From Planctomycetaceae bacterium (GTDB lineage: Bacteria > Planctomycetota > Planctomycetia > Planctomycetales > Planctomycetaceae): 39,333 bases of DNA. Both the position numbers and the translations under genes were made by a program. Positions 26,378 through 34,763 of this stretch are shown piece after piece; positions within the stretch are counted from its first letter, which is position 1, and every line of letters begins with the position of its first letter. Where the stretch lies: NCBI GenBank assembly GCA_020850695.1, contig JADZEF010000016.1:1-39333 (forward strand), in the 5' to 3' direction. The notes beneath the pieces are model-generated. The model saw only the letters and a program-made list of their open reading frames with translations, did no database searches and was not told the origin of the DNA.

Positions 26378-27577
26378 ATGCGAAAGACACTGCGTGACAA
26401 CGGATGTGGCCTGGCCGCCGCCCTGGTGACGGCCGCGCTGGCAGCCACCCTCTCCCTCCGGACGGGAATCGCCGCCGACAAGGCTCCCGCTCCGAAGGCG
26501 CCAGAGCCCGCACGCCTCGACCTCTCTCCCGCGGCCAGCCCGCTGAAGCCGGTCCCACCCAAAGCCGCAACCATCGTCCCCGCGTCCAATGACGCGCCGT
26601 CGGATGCTCCGGCCCAGAAGGGCTCCAAGGCCGCCGAACTTCTGAAACCGGAGGCCGTGCCCGCTCCCGCGCCCCCCGCTGCCGCCACGGGAGCCGCCCC
26701 CAAGGGGGCCGTCATGCTGAAGTACAAGTGGGAGACCAACCAGATCTTCTACTTTGACTCGACCAGCCTCATGAGCATCTCCACCCGGAAAGACCAGACC
26801 GCCGAGACCGCCATGAACGAGTCCCGGTCGTTCAAGCATTACCGCGTCGTGTCGGTCGATTCGGAAGGCAACGCGCTGCTCGAGCTCATCATCGACCGGG
26901 TGAAAATGCTCGCCCGCTTCGGCGAGAATGACCCCCTGACCTTCGACAGCGATTCGAAGTCCGCCCCGCCGCCCCAGCTCCGCGGAATCCGCGACGGCAT
27001 CGGCAAGCCGACCGCCCGCGTGCAGGTGTCGATGCACGGAACTCTCAAGGACGTCACCCGCCTCGGCGACGCAGCCCCCGGCAAAGGGGCCGTGCCCGAC
27101 AACGATCCGAGCAACAACTTCCTGACGGTGCTCCCCGAGAAGCCGATCGAAGTCGGCGGAACCTGGAGCGAGAAGATCGATGTCCGCGTCTCCGTGTCGA
27201 AGGAACTGACGCAGAGCGTGTCGATCCTCCGGAAGTTCCAGCTGGACGCGATCGAGGGAAACATCGCCCGGATCAGCATGGATTCGACCGTGCTGACCCC
27301 CGTCAACGATCCGATGATCAAGGGTCAGCTCATTCAGCGGACCCCCTCGGCGAAGATCGTCTTCGACATCGAGAAGGGGCAGATCGTCTCGCGCGAGACG
27401 CGGCTCGATAAGACGGAGATCGGCGTGCTGGGCCCCAACAGTTCGATGCGGGCGGTGGGAGAGTTCGTCGAGCGGATGGTGACGCGTGACCAGATCGCGA
27501 AGCTCGGCGAGGAGCCGCTGCGGTCGGCCGTGGAAGTGAAGAAGACCGCCAGCGAAGACAAGGGATCGAAGAACTAG
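26378..27577 (+). CDS. Secreted DUF6263-like protein
   Basis: A 399-residue exported protein. Signal peptide about 1-32 (AAALVTAALAATLSL), then an Ala/Pro/Lys-rich disordered linker to about residue 108, then a beta-rich domain starting at GAVMLKYKWETNQIFYF. The motifs FYFDSTSLMSIST and FLTVLPEKPIEVGGTWSEK are characteristic of planctomycete proteins annotated DUF6263; the fold probably measures or binds a lipid or envelope component, but no function is established. GGAG lies four bases before the ATG at 26378. The larger in-frame opening from 26147 is not used because it hides the signal peptide. No operon partner is evident. Confidence 0.75.
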   Translation: MRKTLRDNGCGLAAALVTAALAATLSLRTGIAADKAPAPKAPEPARLDLSPAASPLKPVPPKAATIVPASNDAPSDAPAQKGSKAAELLKPEAVPAPAPPAAATGAAPKGAVMLKYKWETNQIFYFDSTSLMSISTRKDQTAETAMNESRSFKHYRVVSVDSEGNALLELIIDRVKMLARFGENDPLTFDSDSKSAPPPQLRGIRDGIGKPTARVQVSMHGTLKDVTRLGDAAPGKGAVPDNDPSNNFLTVLPEKPIEVGGTWSEKIDVRVSVSKELTQSVSILRKFQLDAIEGNIARISMDSTVLTPVNDPMIKGQLIQRTPSAKIVFDIEKGQIVSRETRLDKTEIGVLGPNSSMRAVGEFVERMVTRDQIAKLGEEPLRSAVEVKKTASEDKGSKN

Positions 27578-28360
27578 CCGATCGGTCGAACGCTTCGGCA
27601 ACGCAGAAAATTCCCAAGTCCCTCCGGCGCCCCAGACGGTTCCGGGGGGACTTGCGTTTTGTCAGCAAGCAAAGCATGGAACTTCAATCCAGAACGGTCT
27701 TCACCACGGAGTCACGGAGTCACGGAGAAAGGCAGGAACAACTGATCGAGAAGTAGCAACCGCGGAAAGCCCGGCGCGGGAGACCCGCAGCCCCGTGGAT
27801 GAGCGCATGACTGAGTTTGCCGGGGGTTTCCCTCTAATTCCGTCGTCGGAGAGGTTGAATGAGGAACCCAGGAAGGCAGGAACAAGACAGGATAACAAAC
27901 AGAAGCCTCGTGAAGTCCCAATGCAGGCTTCCATCTTCCAGGGTGTTCCTGTGTTTTTTCCTGCCTTCCTGGGTTCCTCATTCATCACTCTTCCCGGTTT
28001 GCGTCCGTTGTGCACGCAGCGAATCTTTGAGTGGCGCAAAGATTTTGAAGGTGAGTCATACGGAGGGTACGGAAGAAGTGGCCCGCAGTGGCAGTAAGGG
28101 CGATCGGATAAGGATTGGCCTTCTTCCGTACCGTCCGTCGCTTTCGTGGTTCCTGTTTTCTGCCTCTCTCCGTGACTCCGAGTCTCCGTGGTGGAGCTCC
28201 CTTCTCCACTCCGACATCGCATCCGATGTCGCATCCGATGACCGCCGGGGTCGCATTCGGGGTCGCGTTGGGTTACGCTCGAAAGGAATGACAGAGAGCC
28301 GCCGGCCCGCGGGCCGACGGCGGTATTTCGATCAACCCCATGTAATGAGGCCTGATTGCG
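27578..28360. repeat. 783-base non-coding region filled with nested inverted repeats
   Basis: Outer arms: 27702-27739 (three tandem CACGGAGT-like octamers from 27705) pair imperfectly with 28149-28193. Inside lie a perfect 26-bp inverted repeat (27857-27882 with 27958-27983) enclosing GAAGCCT(27902-27908)/AGGCTTC(27925-27931); AATCTTTG(28022-28029)/CAAAGATT(28037-28044); and 28060-28078 with 28120-28138 (18 of 19 match). Such CCACGGAG-type repeats occur in many environmental bacterial genomes and are often mistranslated as proteins. No gene is supported here. Confidence 0.8.
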
Positions 28361-29212
28361 ATGATGCGAGCGACTGCATACGGTCTCGCCGCCATGGCGG
28401 CGGCCGTGCTTTCCTGGACGGCGGCAGTCCGCGCCGAAGACGGATACGGAGACCTGGTCGGCGAGTTCGTGCTGGAAGGCGAGATTCCGAAGCCCACGCT
28501 GTTCCACAAGGCCGGTGCGGCGACGGTGAAGGACGCGGCCATCTGCGCCGCCGAAGACACCTACGACAACGAAGTCGTGGTCGATCCCGAGTCGAAGGGA
28601 ATCGCCAACATCTTCGTCTACATGACGTCGGTGGAATTCAAGAAGATCAAGGACAAGATGCATCCGGATCTTGCGGCCAGCAAGGAAAAGGAACTCGTCC
28701 TCGACCAGAAGGGATGCATGTTCTTCCCGCACGTGATGCTGGTTCGGCTCGACCAGACGGTCCGCGTCAAGTCGATGGACGCGACCGCCCACAACACGCA
28801 CAGCTCCCCCATCTCGAACGATCCCGAGAACTTCACCATCGCCGCGAACGATCGGAAGGGGAACACGTTCCAGAAGTTCGAGAAGGCCGAGCGCGTGCCG
28901 ATTCCCGTGAAGTGCGACATCCACGGCTGGATGGTCTCGCACTGGCTGATCCTCGATCATCCGTACGCCGCCGTCACCGATAAGAAGGGGAAGTTCACGA
29001 TTCCCAAGCTGCCGGCCGGCGAGCACACGCTCCGCCTGTGGCACGAGCGGCAGGGTTACATCAAGTTCGTGAAGCCCGGCGAGGTGTTCGTCGGCGAGAC
29101 CGATCCGAACATCAAGACGACCGACCTGAAGGTGAAGATCGAATCGGGCAAGTCGACCGACGTCGGCAAGATCAAGATCCCGGTCGCCAAGCTGGCGAAA
29201 AAGGCGTCGTGA
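28361..29212 (+). CDS. Exported cupredoxin/TTR-like two-domain protein
   Basis: A 283-residue protein with a signal peptide (about 1-25, ending AVRAED). The middle (about 30-200) looks like a cupredoxin-type domain: His144/His147 in ATAHNTHSS and the CDIHGWM cluster (Cys185, His188, Met191) resemble a mononuclear copper site. The last ~85 residues (about 203-240 KKGKFTIPKLPAGEHTLRLW) are a carboxypeptidase-regulatory/TTR-like fold. Such proteins are frequent in planctomycetes, often labelled methylamine-utilisation-like, with unproven roles in electron transfer or copper binding. GAGG lies about 11 bases before the ATG at 28361. The ABC transporter genes begin 156 bp downstream on the same strand. 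Confidence 0.75.
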   Translation: MMRATAYGLAAMAAAVLSWTAAVRAEDGYGDLVGEFVLEGEIPKPTLFHKAGAATVKDAAICAAEDTYDNEVVVDPESKGIANIFVYMTSVEFKKIKDKMHPDLAASKEKELVLDQKGCMFFPHVMLVRLDQTVRVKSMDATAHNTHSSPISNDPENFTIAANDRKGNTFQKFEKAERVPIPVKCDIHGWMVSHWLILDHPYAAVTDKKGKFTIPKLPAGEHTLRLWHERQGYIKFVKPGEVFVGETDPNIKTTDLKVKIESGKSTDVGKIKIPVAKLAKKAS

Positions 29213-29368
29213 CGCCGGTTCGAAAAATCACAACATTCGCCATCCGCCGCCGGATGCCCTACAATCCAGGGCCTCCTGGCGGCGGTTGCTTTTTCCATCG
29301 ACGCACATCTCCAACGCGGTCGCGCGACGTGCGTTCGTCCATCAAGGTGCGGCAACTCTGAGGACCGA

Positions 29369-30070
29369 ATGTCGAAGGCATTGAGCGTCGAAGTCCGTGA
29401 CGTCCATAAATTCTTCACCCGCGGCGGCGAGCGGCTCGACGTGCTGAACGGCCTCAGCCTCGACGTCCCGCAACAGGAATTCCTGGCCCTGATGGGGCCC
29501 AGCGGGTCGGGCAAGACCACGCTGCTCAACCTCATCGCGGGGCTCGACACGCCGAGCTCCGGCGAGATCCAGGTGGCCGGAGCCGTCATCTCGCAGATGT
29601 CCGAAGCGGCCCTGGCCACCTGGCGCACCCGCAACATCGGCTTCGTGTTCCAGTTCTATCACCTGCTGCCGGTCCTCTCGGCCCTGGAGAACGTCGAATT
29701 GCCGCTGCTGCTGTTGCCGCTGTCGGCGAAACAGCGTCGCGAGCAGGCGCTGAACGCCCTCGATATCGTGGGCCTCGCCGACCGCGTGCATCACCGCCCG
29801 GGGCAGCTGTCCGGCGGACAGCAGCAGCGCGTCGGCATCGCCCGGGCCATCGTCACCGATCCGGCGATCATCGTGGCGGACGAACCGACGGGCGACCTCG
29901 ACGCGAAGTCGGCCGAGGCGATCCTCGAACTGCTCGTGCAGTTGAAGTCGTCGCTGGGCAAGTCGATCGTGATGGTGACGCACGACCCGCGGGCCGCGCA
30001 GCGGGCCGATCGCACGCTGCATCTCGACAAGGGACGCCTCGTCGAGTCGGGCATGCTGGAGCATGCGTAG
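29369..30070 (+). CDS. ABC transporter ATP-binding protein (LolD/MacB type)
   Basis: A 233-residue nucleotide-binding subunit. Walker A is GPSGSGKTT (about 43-51), the Q-loop region reads VFQFYHLLP, the signature is LSGGQQQRVGIARA (from 147), Walker B is IIVADEPTGDLD (from 167) and the H-loop is VTHDPRAAQRADR. The FQFYHLLPVLSALENVELP pattern is typical of the MacB/LolD/FtsE family that drives mechanotransmission rather than classical import. It is followed by two FtsX-like permeases, completing a LolCDE-like set. GAGGA precedes the ATG at 29369. Substrate could be lipoproteins, an envelope factor or a drug. Confidence 0.93.
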   Translation: MSKALSVEVRDVHKFFTRGGERLDVLNGLSLDVPQQEFLALMGPSGSGKTTLLNLIAGLDTPSSGEIQVAGAVISQMSEAALATWRTRNIGFVFQFYHLLPVLSALENVELPLLLLPLSAKQRREQALNALDIVGLADRVHHRPGQLSGGQQQRVGIARAIVTDPAIIVADEPTGDLDAKSAEAILELLVQLKSSLGKSIVMVTHDPRAAQRADRTLHLDKGRLVESGMLEHA

Positions 30071-30232
30071 TTGGGTGGAGGTTGATAGTCGATTGTGGAT
30101 GGTTGATGGTCAGCATCCGCAGGGCGGCCGCGGGCGGTGCATAGCGGCAACGGCTGTCGCTTGCGGGTTCGCAATGCCTTCGTCTGGTCAAAGTCTCACC
30201 GCTCAGTCCCCAAGTCTCTCTCGGCTTCGCCG

Positions 30233-31498
30233 ATGAAATACCTCTCGCTCATCTTCCGCAATATCAGCCGCAACCGCGTCCGGTCGATCCTGACCGCGCT
30301 GGGGACGATGGTCCTCGTGCTGGTGGTGACGCTCGTCTGGTCTGTGCTCGACTTCCTGCAGAAGGCGACGAGCGAAAAGAACGCCAACATTAAGGCGATC
30401 GTCACGGAGAAGTGGCAGTTCCCGAGCCAGATGCCGTTCTCGTATGCCGGGCCCCTCAGCGAAGGGGGCCCGCGCGAGAAGGGGGATTACCGCGTCAAGC
30501 CGGACGATTCGATGACGTGGCAGTTCTACGGAGGGAGCCTGGTCCAGGACCCCAAGCAGCGCAATCCCCTGGAGAACCTCTTCGCGTTCGCGATGGAACC
30601 GCGCAAGATCATGACGATGATGGACGACCTCGACGACCTGCCGAAGCGCGATCCGAAAGCGGCGGAGGAATTCAAGAAGGTCATCGAGAAGATGGAGCAG
30701 ACGAAGAATGGGCTGATCGTCGGCAAGGACCGATTGAAGCTGTTGAACAAGACCGTCGGCGACAAGTTCAAGATCTACAGCATCAATTACAAGGGCATCG
30801 ACCTGGACTTCGAAGTCGTCGGCGTCGTCCCTCCGGGCCGGTATGACGGAAGCGTCTTCATGCGGCGCGACTACCTGCTGGACGGTCTCGACCAGTACGA
30901 GCGCAACAATAAAAAGAAGCACCCGCTGGCGGAGAAGACACTCGGTCTCGTCTGGCTCCGCGTGCCCGACCAGCCGACCTTCCAGAAGGTGGCGAAGCAG
31001 ATCACGACGAACCCCGCTTTCTCCAGCCCTGCCGTCAAAGTCGAGACGTCGTCGTCGGGCATCGGGGCGTTTCTCGACGCCTACCGCGACCTCTTCTGGG
31101 GGATGCGTTACCTGCTGGCGCCCGCGATCTGGGTCACGCTGTCGCTGGTCATTTCGAACGCCATCAGCATCAGCGTTCGCGAGCGGCGGCTGGAGTTCGC
31201 GGTGCTGAAGGTTCTCGGGTTCCGCCCCGGCCACATTCTCTGGATGGTGCTGGGCGAGGCGCTGCTGCTCGGACTGAGCGCCGGACTTCTGAGTGCGGGG
31301 GCGACATGGTATTTCGTCAACAAGGTGATGATTGGCATCAAGTTCCCGATTGCGTTTTTCCCCGCCTTCTTCATTCCGATTGATGCCCTCTGGTGGGGTG
31401 TGATGGTCGGGGGTGTGGCGGCCTTGGCGGGGAGCCTGCTTCCCGCCTGGTCGGCCCGCACCGTGAAGGTCTCGGACGTCTTCGCCAAGATCGCCTGA
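30233..31498 (+). CDS. ABC transporter permease with FtsX domain (1)
   Basis: A 421-residue permease. An N-terminal TM helix (about 17-38, ALGTMVLVLVVTLVWSVLDF) is followed by an extracytoplasmic MacB_PCD-like region (about 40-285) and three C-terminal TM helices of the FtsX type. Conserved SVRERRLEFAVLKVLGFRPGHI marks the cytoplasmic coupling loop to the ATPase. ATG at 30233 (MKYLSLIFRNISRNRVRS) is chosen since it starts the typical amphipathic prefix. The ATPase stop lies 162 bp upstream; the next permease starts within about 65 bp or overlaps, indicating an operon. Confidence 0.9.
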   Translation: MKYLSLIFRNISRNRVRSILTALGTMVLVLVVTLVWSVLDFLQKATSEKNANIKAIVTEKWQFPSQMPFSYAGPLSEGGPREKGDYRVKPDDSMTWQFYGGSLVQDPKQRNPLENLFAFAMEPRKIMTMMDDLDDLPKRDPKAAEEFKKVIEKMEQTKNGLIVGKDRLKLLNKTVGDKFKIYSINYKGIDLDFEVVGVVPPGRYDGSVFMRRDYLLDGLDQYERNNKKKHPLAEKTLGLVWLRVPDQPTFQKVAKQITTNPAFSSPAVKVETSSSGIGAFLDAYRDLFWGMRYLLAPAIWVTLSLVISNAISISVRERRLEFAVLKVLGFRPGHILWMVLGEALLLGLSAGLLSAGATWYFVNKVMIGIKFPIAFFPAFFIPIDALWWGVMVGGVAALAGSLLPAWSARTVKVSDVFAKIA

Positions 31499-31563
31499 AG
31501 AATTCGCGCCTGCCTTTCCCCGGTTGGCTCGATCCGAATTACACCGTTCTCACGGCTTCCGCA

Positions 31564-32904
31564 ATGCTGCTGTCGCTGGTTCTCATTCAGAAGCTTTACA
31601 TCGGCTGCGCTCTTGGGCTGCTGGTCTTCGTCGCGCATGCCCTGCTCGGCAGGGTGCCGCTGTCGTACAACGTTCGCAATCTGTCGTTGCGGTGGAAGAC
31701 GACGGCGATGACGGCCCTCGCCTTCACGCTCGTGATGGGGCTGCTGACAGTGATGCTGGCGTTCGTCAACGGGATGTACCTGCTGACGATTTCGAGCGGG
31801 CAGCCGGGGAACGTGATGATCCTGGCGGACGGCTCGACCGACGAGAGCTTCAGCAGCCTCGGCTACTCCGACATCGGCGACATCGAGAACCAGGCGGGAA
31901 TCCTGCACGAAGGGGAGCAGCCTCTCGTCAGCCGCGAAACGTATCTCAACGTCAACCAGCCGATCGAGAACCCCAGGCCCGGCCGGCCCAACCGGCGGTT
32001 CGTCCAGCTGCGCGGAGTGAATGATCCGGTGCTGGCGGGGCGCGTGCACGGCCTCTCGCTCTACGACGGCGGAACCTGGTTCTCCGATGCGGGCGTGGAA
32101 GAAGCGGGCGAGGGGATGTCGCTGATCCAGGTGGTGCTGGGCGAGGGAGTGGCCCGCGTCATGGCCGGCGACCGCACCGACGAGCAGCGGCGCTCGGCCA
32201 GGAATCCGGACCGGCTGGAAGTCGGCGACACGTTCAGCCTCGGCGGGCGGCAGTGGATCGTCAAAGGGCTGCTCAAGTCGGCCGGGTCGACGTTCGATTC
32301 CGAAGTATGGGCAAAGCAGTCGCTGGTCGGGCCAATGTTCGGCAAGACGGCGTCATCGACGCTCGTCGCCCGCACCGCCGGCCCCGACGAGGCCCAGAAG
32401 CTTCGGGATTTCCTGGCGACCGAATACAAGAAGTCGGCGGTCAACGCGCAGGTCGAAACGAAGTACTTCGAGAACCTCTCGGCGACGAACACGCAGTTCC
32501 TGTATGCGATCGCCGTCGTGGCGGGCGTCATGGCGGTCGGGGGGATGTTCGGCGTGATGAACACGATGTTCGCCGCCATCAGCCAGCGGCGGACCGACAT
32601 CGGCGTGCTGCGGCTGCTGGGGTTCACGCGCGGCCAGGTGCTGCTGTCGTTCCTGATGGAGTCGATGGTGATCGCCCTCATTGGCGGGCTGATCGGCATC
32701 GCCCTGGGAAGCCTCTCGCATGGTTGGTCGACGACGAGCGTCGTGAGCGGCGGCGGAGGCGGCAAGTCGGTCGTGCTGAAGCTGGTGGTCGATCAGACGA
32801 TCATCGCCGCGACGCTCGCCGCGACGCTGGCTATGGGATTCTTCGGCGGATTCATCCCGGCCCTCTCCGCGATGCGGTTCAAGCCGCTCGATACGCTGCG
32901 TTGA
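31564..32904 (+). CDS. ABC transporter permease with FtsX domain (2)
   Basis: A second FtsX-type permease, 446 residues from the ATG at 31564. N-terminal hydrophobic stretches, a prefix NVRNLSLRWKTTAMTALAFTLVMGLL, a long extracytoplasmic region, and three C-terminal TM helices with QRRTDIGVLRLLGFTRGQVL as the coupling loop. Start choice is uncertain: the frame is open upstream through RLPFPGWLDPNYTVLT, and a CTG at 31495 would overlap the previous stop as CTGA, suggesting coupled translation of a longer product. It forms a heterodimeric permease with the 30233 gene. Substrate is unknown. Confidence 0.88.
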   Translation: MLLSLVLIQKLYIGCALGLLVFVAHALLGRVPLSYNVRNLSLRWKTTAMTALAFTLVMGLLTVMLAFVNGMYLLTISSGQPGNVMILADGSTDESFSSLGYSDIGDIENQAGILHEGEQPLVSRETYLNVNQPIENPRPGRPNRRFVQLRGVNDPVLAGRVHGLSLYDGGTWFSDAGVEEAGEGMSLIQVVLGEGVARVMAGDRTDEQRRSARNPDRLEVGDTFSLGGRQWIVKGLLKSAGSTFDSEVWAKQSLVGPMFGKTASSTLVARTAGPDEAQKLRDFLATEYKKSAVNAQVETKYFENLSATNTQFLYAIAVVAGVMAVGGMFGVMNTMFAAISQRRTDIGVLRLLGFTRGQVLLSFLMESMVIALIGGLIGIALGSLSHGWSTTSVVSGGGGGKSVVLKLVVDQTIIAATLAATLAMGFFGGFIPALSAMRFKPLDTLR

Positions 32905-33320
32905 TCGCCCCAGCCGGGCCTGGCAGAGTTTCGTTCCTGTCGTGCGCTCGCGGTCGTACCCCCTCGCGTACAGGACCTTCCCGGGAGATTGATTCCTTGC
33001 TCCCGGTTCACGGTTAGATCAGCAGCCCTCGGACAGGCGGGAAAAGACTCCTGAGTTCGGAATATCGGAGTGCAGTAAGTTTTCGTTGTTTTCCGGACGT
33101 TCGTCGTTGTTACGCCTTCGGCGTAGAGATCTTTTGGTGAACGAAACCCTCGCGCAACGTCTCGGAGCCCTCATCGGTCAGTTCTGCAGAAATCTGCTCC
33201 CACGTCCGCATATCGTGCCCGTCGACGCATGGTTTCCACCGCCCGTCCCCGCTGGTAAGACACTGCGTTGTCGACCTGAAATCGGTCCTTCCGCAATCGT
33301 CTCCAGTGCAGGGTTCAATC
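32905..33320. other. Intergenic region carrying dispersed repeat copy B
   Basis: 416 bases between the permease and the hydrolase gene. Roughly 33066-33201 is the second, opposite copy of the repeat at 25772-25936. A ribosome-like AGGG (33309-33312) precedes the ATG at 33321. No gene is supported. Confidence 0.6.
33066..33201 (-). repeat. Dispersed repeat, copy B
   Basis: Opposite-strand match to 25772-25936. Read on the minus strand it contains a short frame ending EQISAELTDEGSETLREGF and HQKISTPKA before a stop, whereas copy A has diverged from this reading, so the element may derive from the 3' end of a small gene or mobile element. Lacks the ~20-base insertion seen in copy A. Confidence 0.75.
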
Positions 33321-34208
33321 ATGCGATCGTTCGTCCGCGCTCTCGCGTTCGCCGCCTGTGGAGTGGGCATCTCGGCATCGGCCCTCGCCGCCCCTCCCGA
33401 AATCCGCCTGTGGCCGAAGGGGATGCCCGAGCCCGTCGTTCCCGCCGATCCCGCGGAGCTGGTGGAAAAGAGGGCCGACGGCATCCAGCGCCGCACCAAC
33501 GTCTCCGACCCGCGGCTCTTCGTCTATGAACCGCCCGAAGGAGTGAAGCGCACCGGCGCGGCGGTCATCGTCGTCCCCGGGGGCGGCTTCGGCGTCCTGG
33601 CCGATGAGCACGAAGGCTCGGAAGCGGCCGCGTGGCTGGCGAAGCAGGGCATCGTCGGCTTCCAGCTGGCCCACCGCGCCCCGACAAACAAGCACCCCGT
33701 GCCGAACGTCGGACCGTCGCAGGACCTTCAGAAGGCGGTGATCGAAGTCCGTCGCCGCGCCGTCGAATTCAAGGTCGATCCGAAGAAAGTGGGCGTCCTC
33801 GGATTCTCTGCCGGCGGCCAGGTGACGCTGGTCGCCGCCACCAACGAGCGGAAGTTCCCGCTCGAGGGGGAGGCGACCTCCCACAAGCCCGACTTCCTGC
33901 TCCTGCTCTACGCCTACCAGATCTACGACCCGAAGTCGAAAGCCCTGCGGGCCGACATCCTTCTCGACAGCGGGCTCCCCCCCACGTTCATCGCCCAGAT
34001 GGGAGACGACCGCGGCTCGCTCCCGCAGGGAAGCACGCTCCTCTATCTCGATCTGATCACCCGCAACATTCCCGCCGAGATTCACATCTACGAGAAAGGA
34101 GGCCACGGCTTCGGCATGCGAGCGCGGGCGGGAGCGACCGGCCCGACCGACTGGCAGCAGCGGGCGATCGATTGGCTGCGGCTGCGGGAATATGCCGCGA
34201 CTCCGTGA
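33321..34208 (+). CDS. Secreted alpha/beta hydrolase (esterase-like)
   Basis: A 295-residue exported hydrolase. Signal peptide about 1-24 (VRALAFAACGVGISASALAA). Oxyanion-type loop is VPGGGFGVLADEHEG (about 85-99); the nucleophile is Ser163 in GFSAGG; the catalytic His is His262 in EKGGHGFGM; an acid residue is probably in MGDDRGS (about 227-233). The pattern matches the BD-FAE/acetyl-xylan-esterase-like group of planctomycete secreted enzymes that remove acetyl or feruloyl groups from polysaccharides, so the substrate is inferred. ATG at 33321 has AGGG upstream; a GTG at 33306 gives a slightly longer leader. Confidence 0.88.
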   Translation: MRSFVRALAFAACGVGISASALAAPPEIRLWPKGMPEPVVPADPAELVEKRADGIQRRTNVSDPRLFVYEPPEGVKRTGAAVIVVPGGGFGVLADEHEGSEAAAWLAKQGIVGFQLAHRAPTNKHPVPNVGPSQDLQKAVIEVRRRAVEFKVDPKKVGVLGFSAGGQVTLVAATNERKFPLEGEATSHKPDFLLLLYAYQIYDPKSKALRADILLDSGLPPTFIAQMGDDRGSLPQGSTLLYLDLITRNIPAEIHIYEKGGHGFGMRARAGATGPTDWQQRAIDWLRLREYAATP

Positions 34209-34221
34209 CGTCGCGAAAAAA

Positions 34222-34273
34222 GCCCCCGAGTCACTCTCGCGGCCCTGCCGGGGCGAGGAGCGTCTTCGGGGGC
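34222..34273 (-). terminator. Rho-independent-like terminator for the minus-strand gene at 34326
   Basis: GCCCCCGA (34222-34229) and TCGGGGGC (34266-34273) pair as the outer stem, with CTCGC/GCGAG inside. Read on the minus strand the stem is followed by TTTTTTCGCG, so it fits a genuine intrinsic terminator for the gene ending at 34326. It also sits 13 bases after the plus-strand hydrolase stop. Confidence 0.7.
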
Positions 34274-34325
34274 AATCGAGGGGACGCGGAATGTCGTCGC
34301 GAGGCGTTTCTGGTCGAGCGGCCGG

Positions 34326-34763
34326 TTACCACCGGTCATAGCCACGGCGCAAGCTCAGGCGATCGAAGCCGGAGTTGCCATAGCCGGAGTTGTCATAGCC
34401 GCGATAGCCGTTGCGGTTCCAGCTGGTGTCGTACCGCGACGTCCACCGGTTCGAGTCATAGCCCCGCGAGCAGCGGTCGTTCGACCAGTTGTTGTTGCTG
34501 ACCGAGCGGCCGTAGCTCCAGTCGTTGTTCCGCCACGATCCGTAGTTCGAGCCGTAGTTCGAGCCGTAGCGGTATGCGTCGCGAGAACCGTAGCGATCGG
34601 AATTGGCCCCGTTCCAGCCGGTGTTGTACGAGCGATCGGGACCGCACGCGGTGCGGACGCCGTCGTAGGAAGCGTAGGAGAAGTCCTGGGCGCTGGCCGC
34701 AGACAGGAGCATTCCACCGACGAGTCCGAAACCGATCGCGAGGATGAAGAAGTTGCGAGTCAT
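34326..34763 (-). CDS. Secreted Tyr/Asn/Ser/Gly-rich low-complexity protein
   Basis: A 145-residue protein with a signal peptide (about 1-24, ILAIGFGLVGGMLLSAASA). The mature part is almost entirely Gly, Ser, Tyr, Asn, Arg, Asp and Trp with short repeats such as YGSNYGSNYGS and GYDNSGYGNSG, a composition suggesting a disordered or adhesive exported polypeptide. One or two Cys (for example DRCSRG) are present. AAGGA lies about eight bases before the ATG at 34763 and only two bases before an ATG at 34769, so the former is chosen. The neighbouring terminator supports it being a real transcript. Family unknown. Confidence 0.72.
   Translation of the reverse strand: MTRNFFILAIGFGLVGGMLLSAASAQDFSYASYDGVRTACGPDRSYNTGWNGANSDRYGSRDAYRYGSNYGSNYGSWRNNDWSYGRSVSNNNWSNDRCSRGYDSNRWTSRYDTSWNRNGYRGYDNSGYGNSGFDRLSLRRGYDRW

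Noticed and set aside
25736..27601. A 621-codon open frame opposite the DUF6263-like gene
   Set aside because: Antisense of a gene with signal peptide and family motifs; composition is His/Arg/Gly-rich as typical for shadows.
27701..29044. A 447-codon open frame on the minus strand
   Set aside because: It spans the hairpin region and the antisense of the well-supported exported protein at 28361. Its sequence (for example STTETRSHGER) is the translation of CCACGGAG-type repeats, not a protein.
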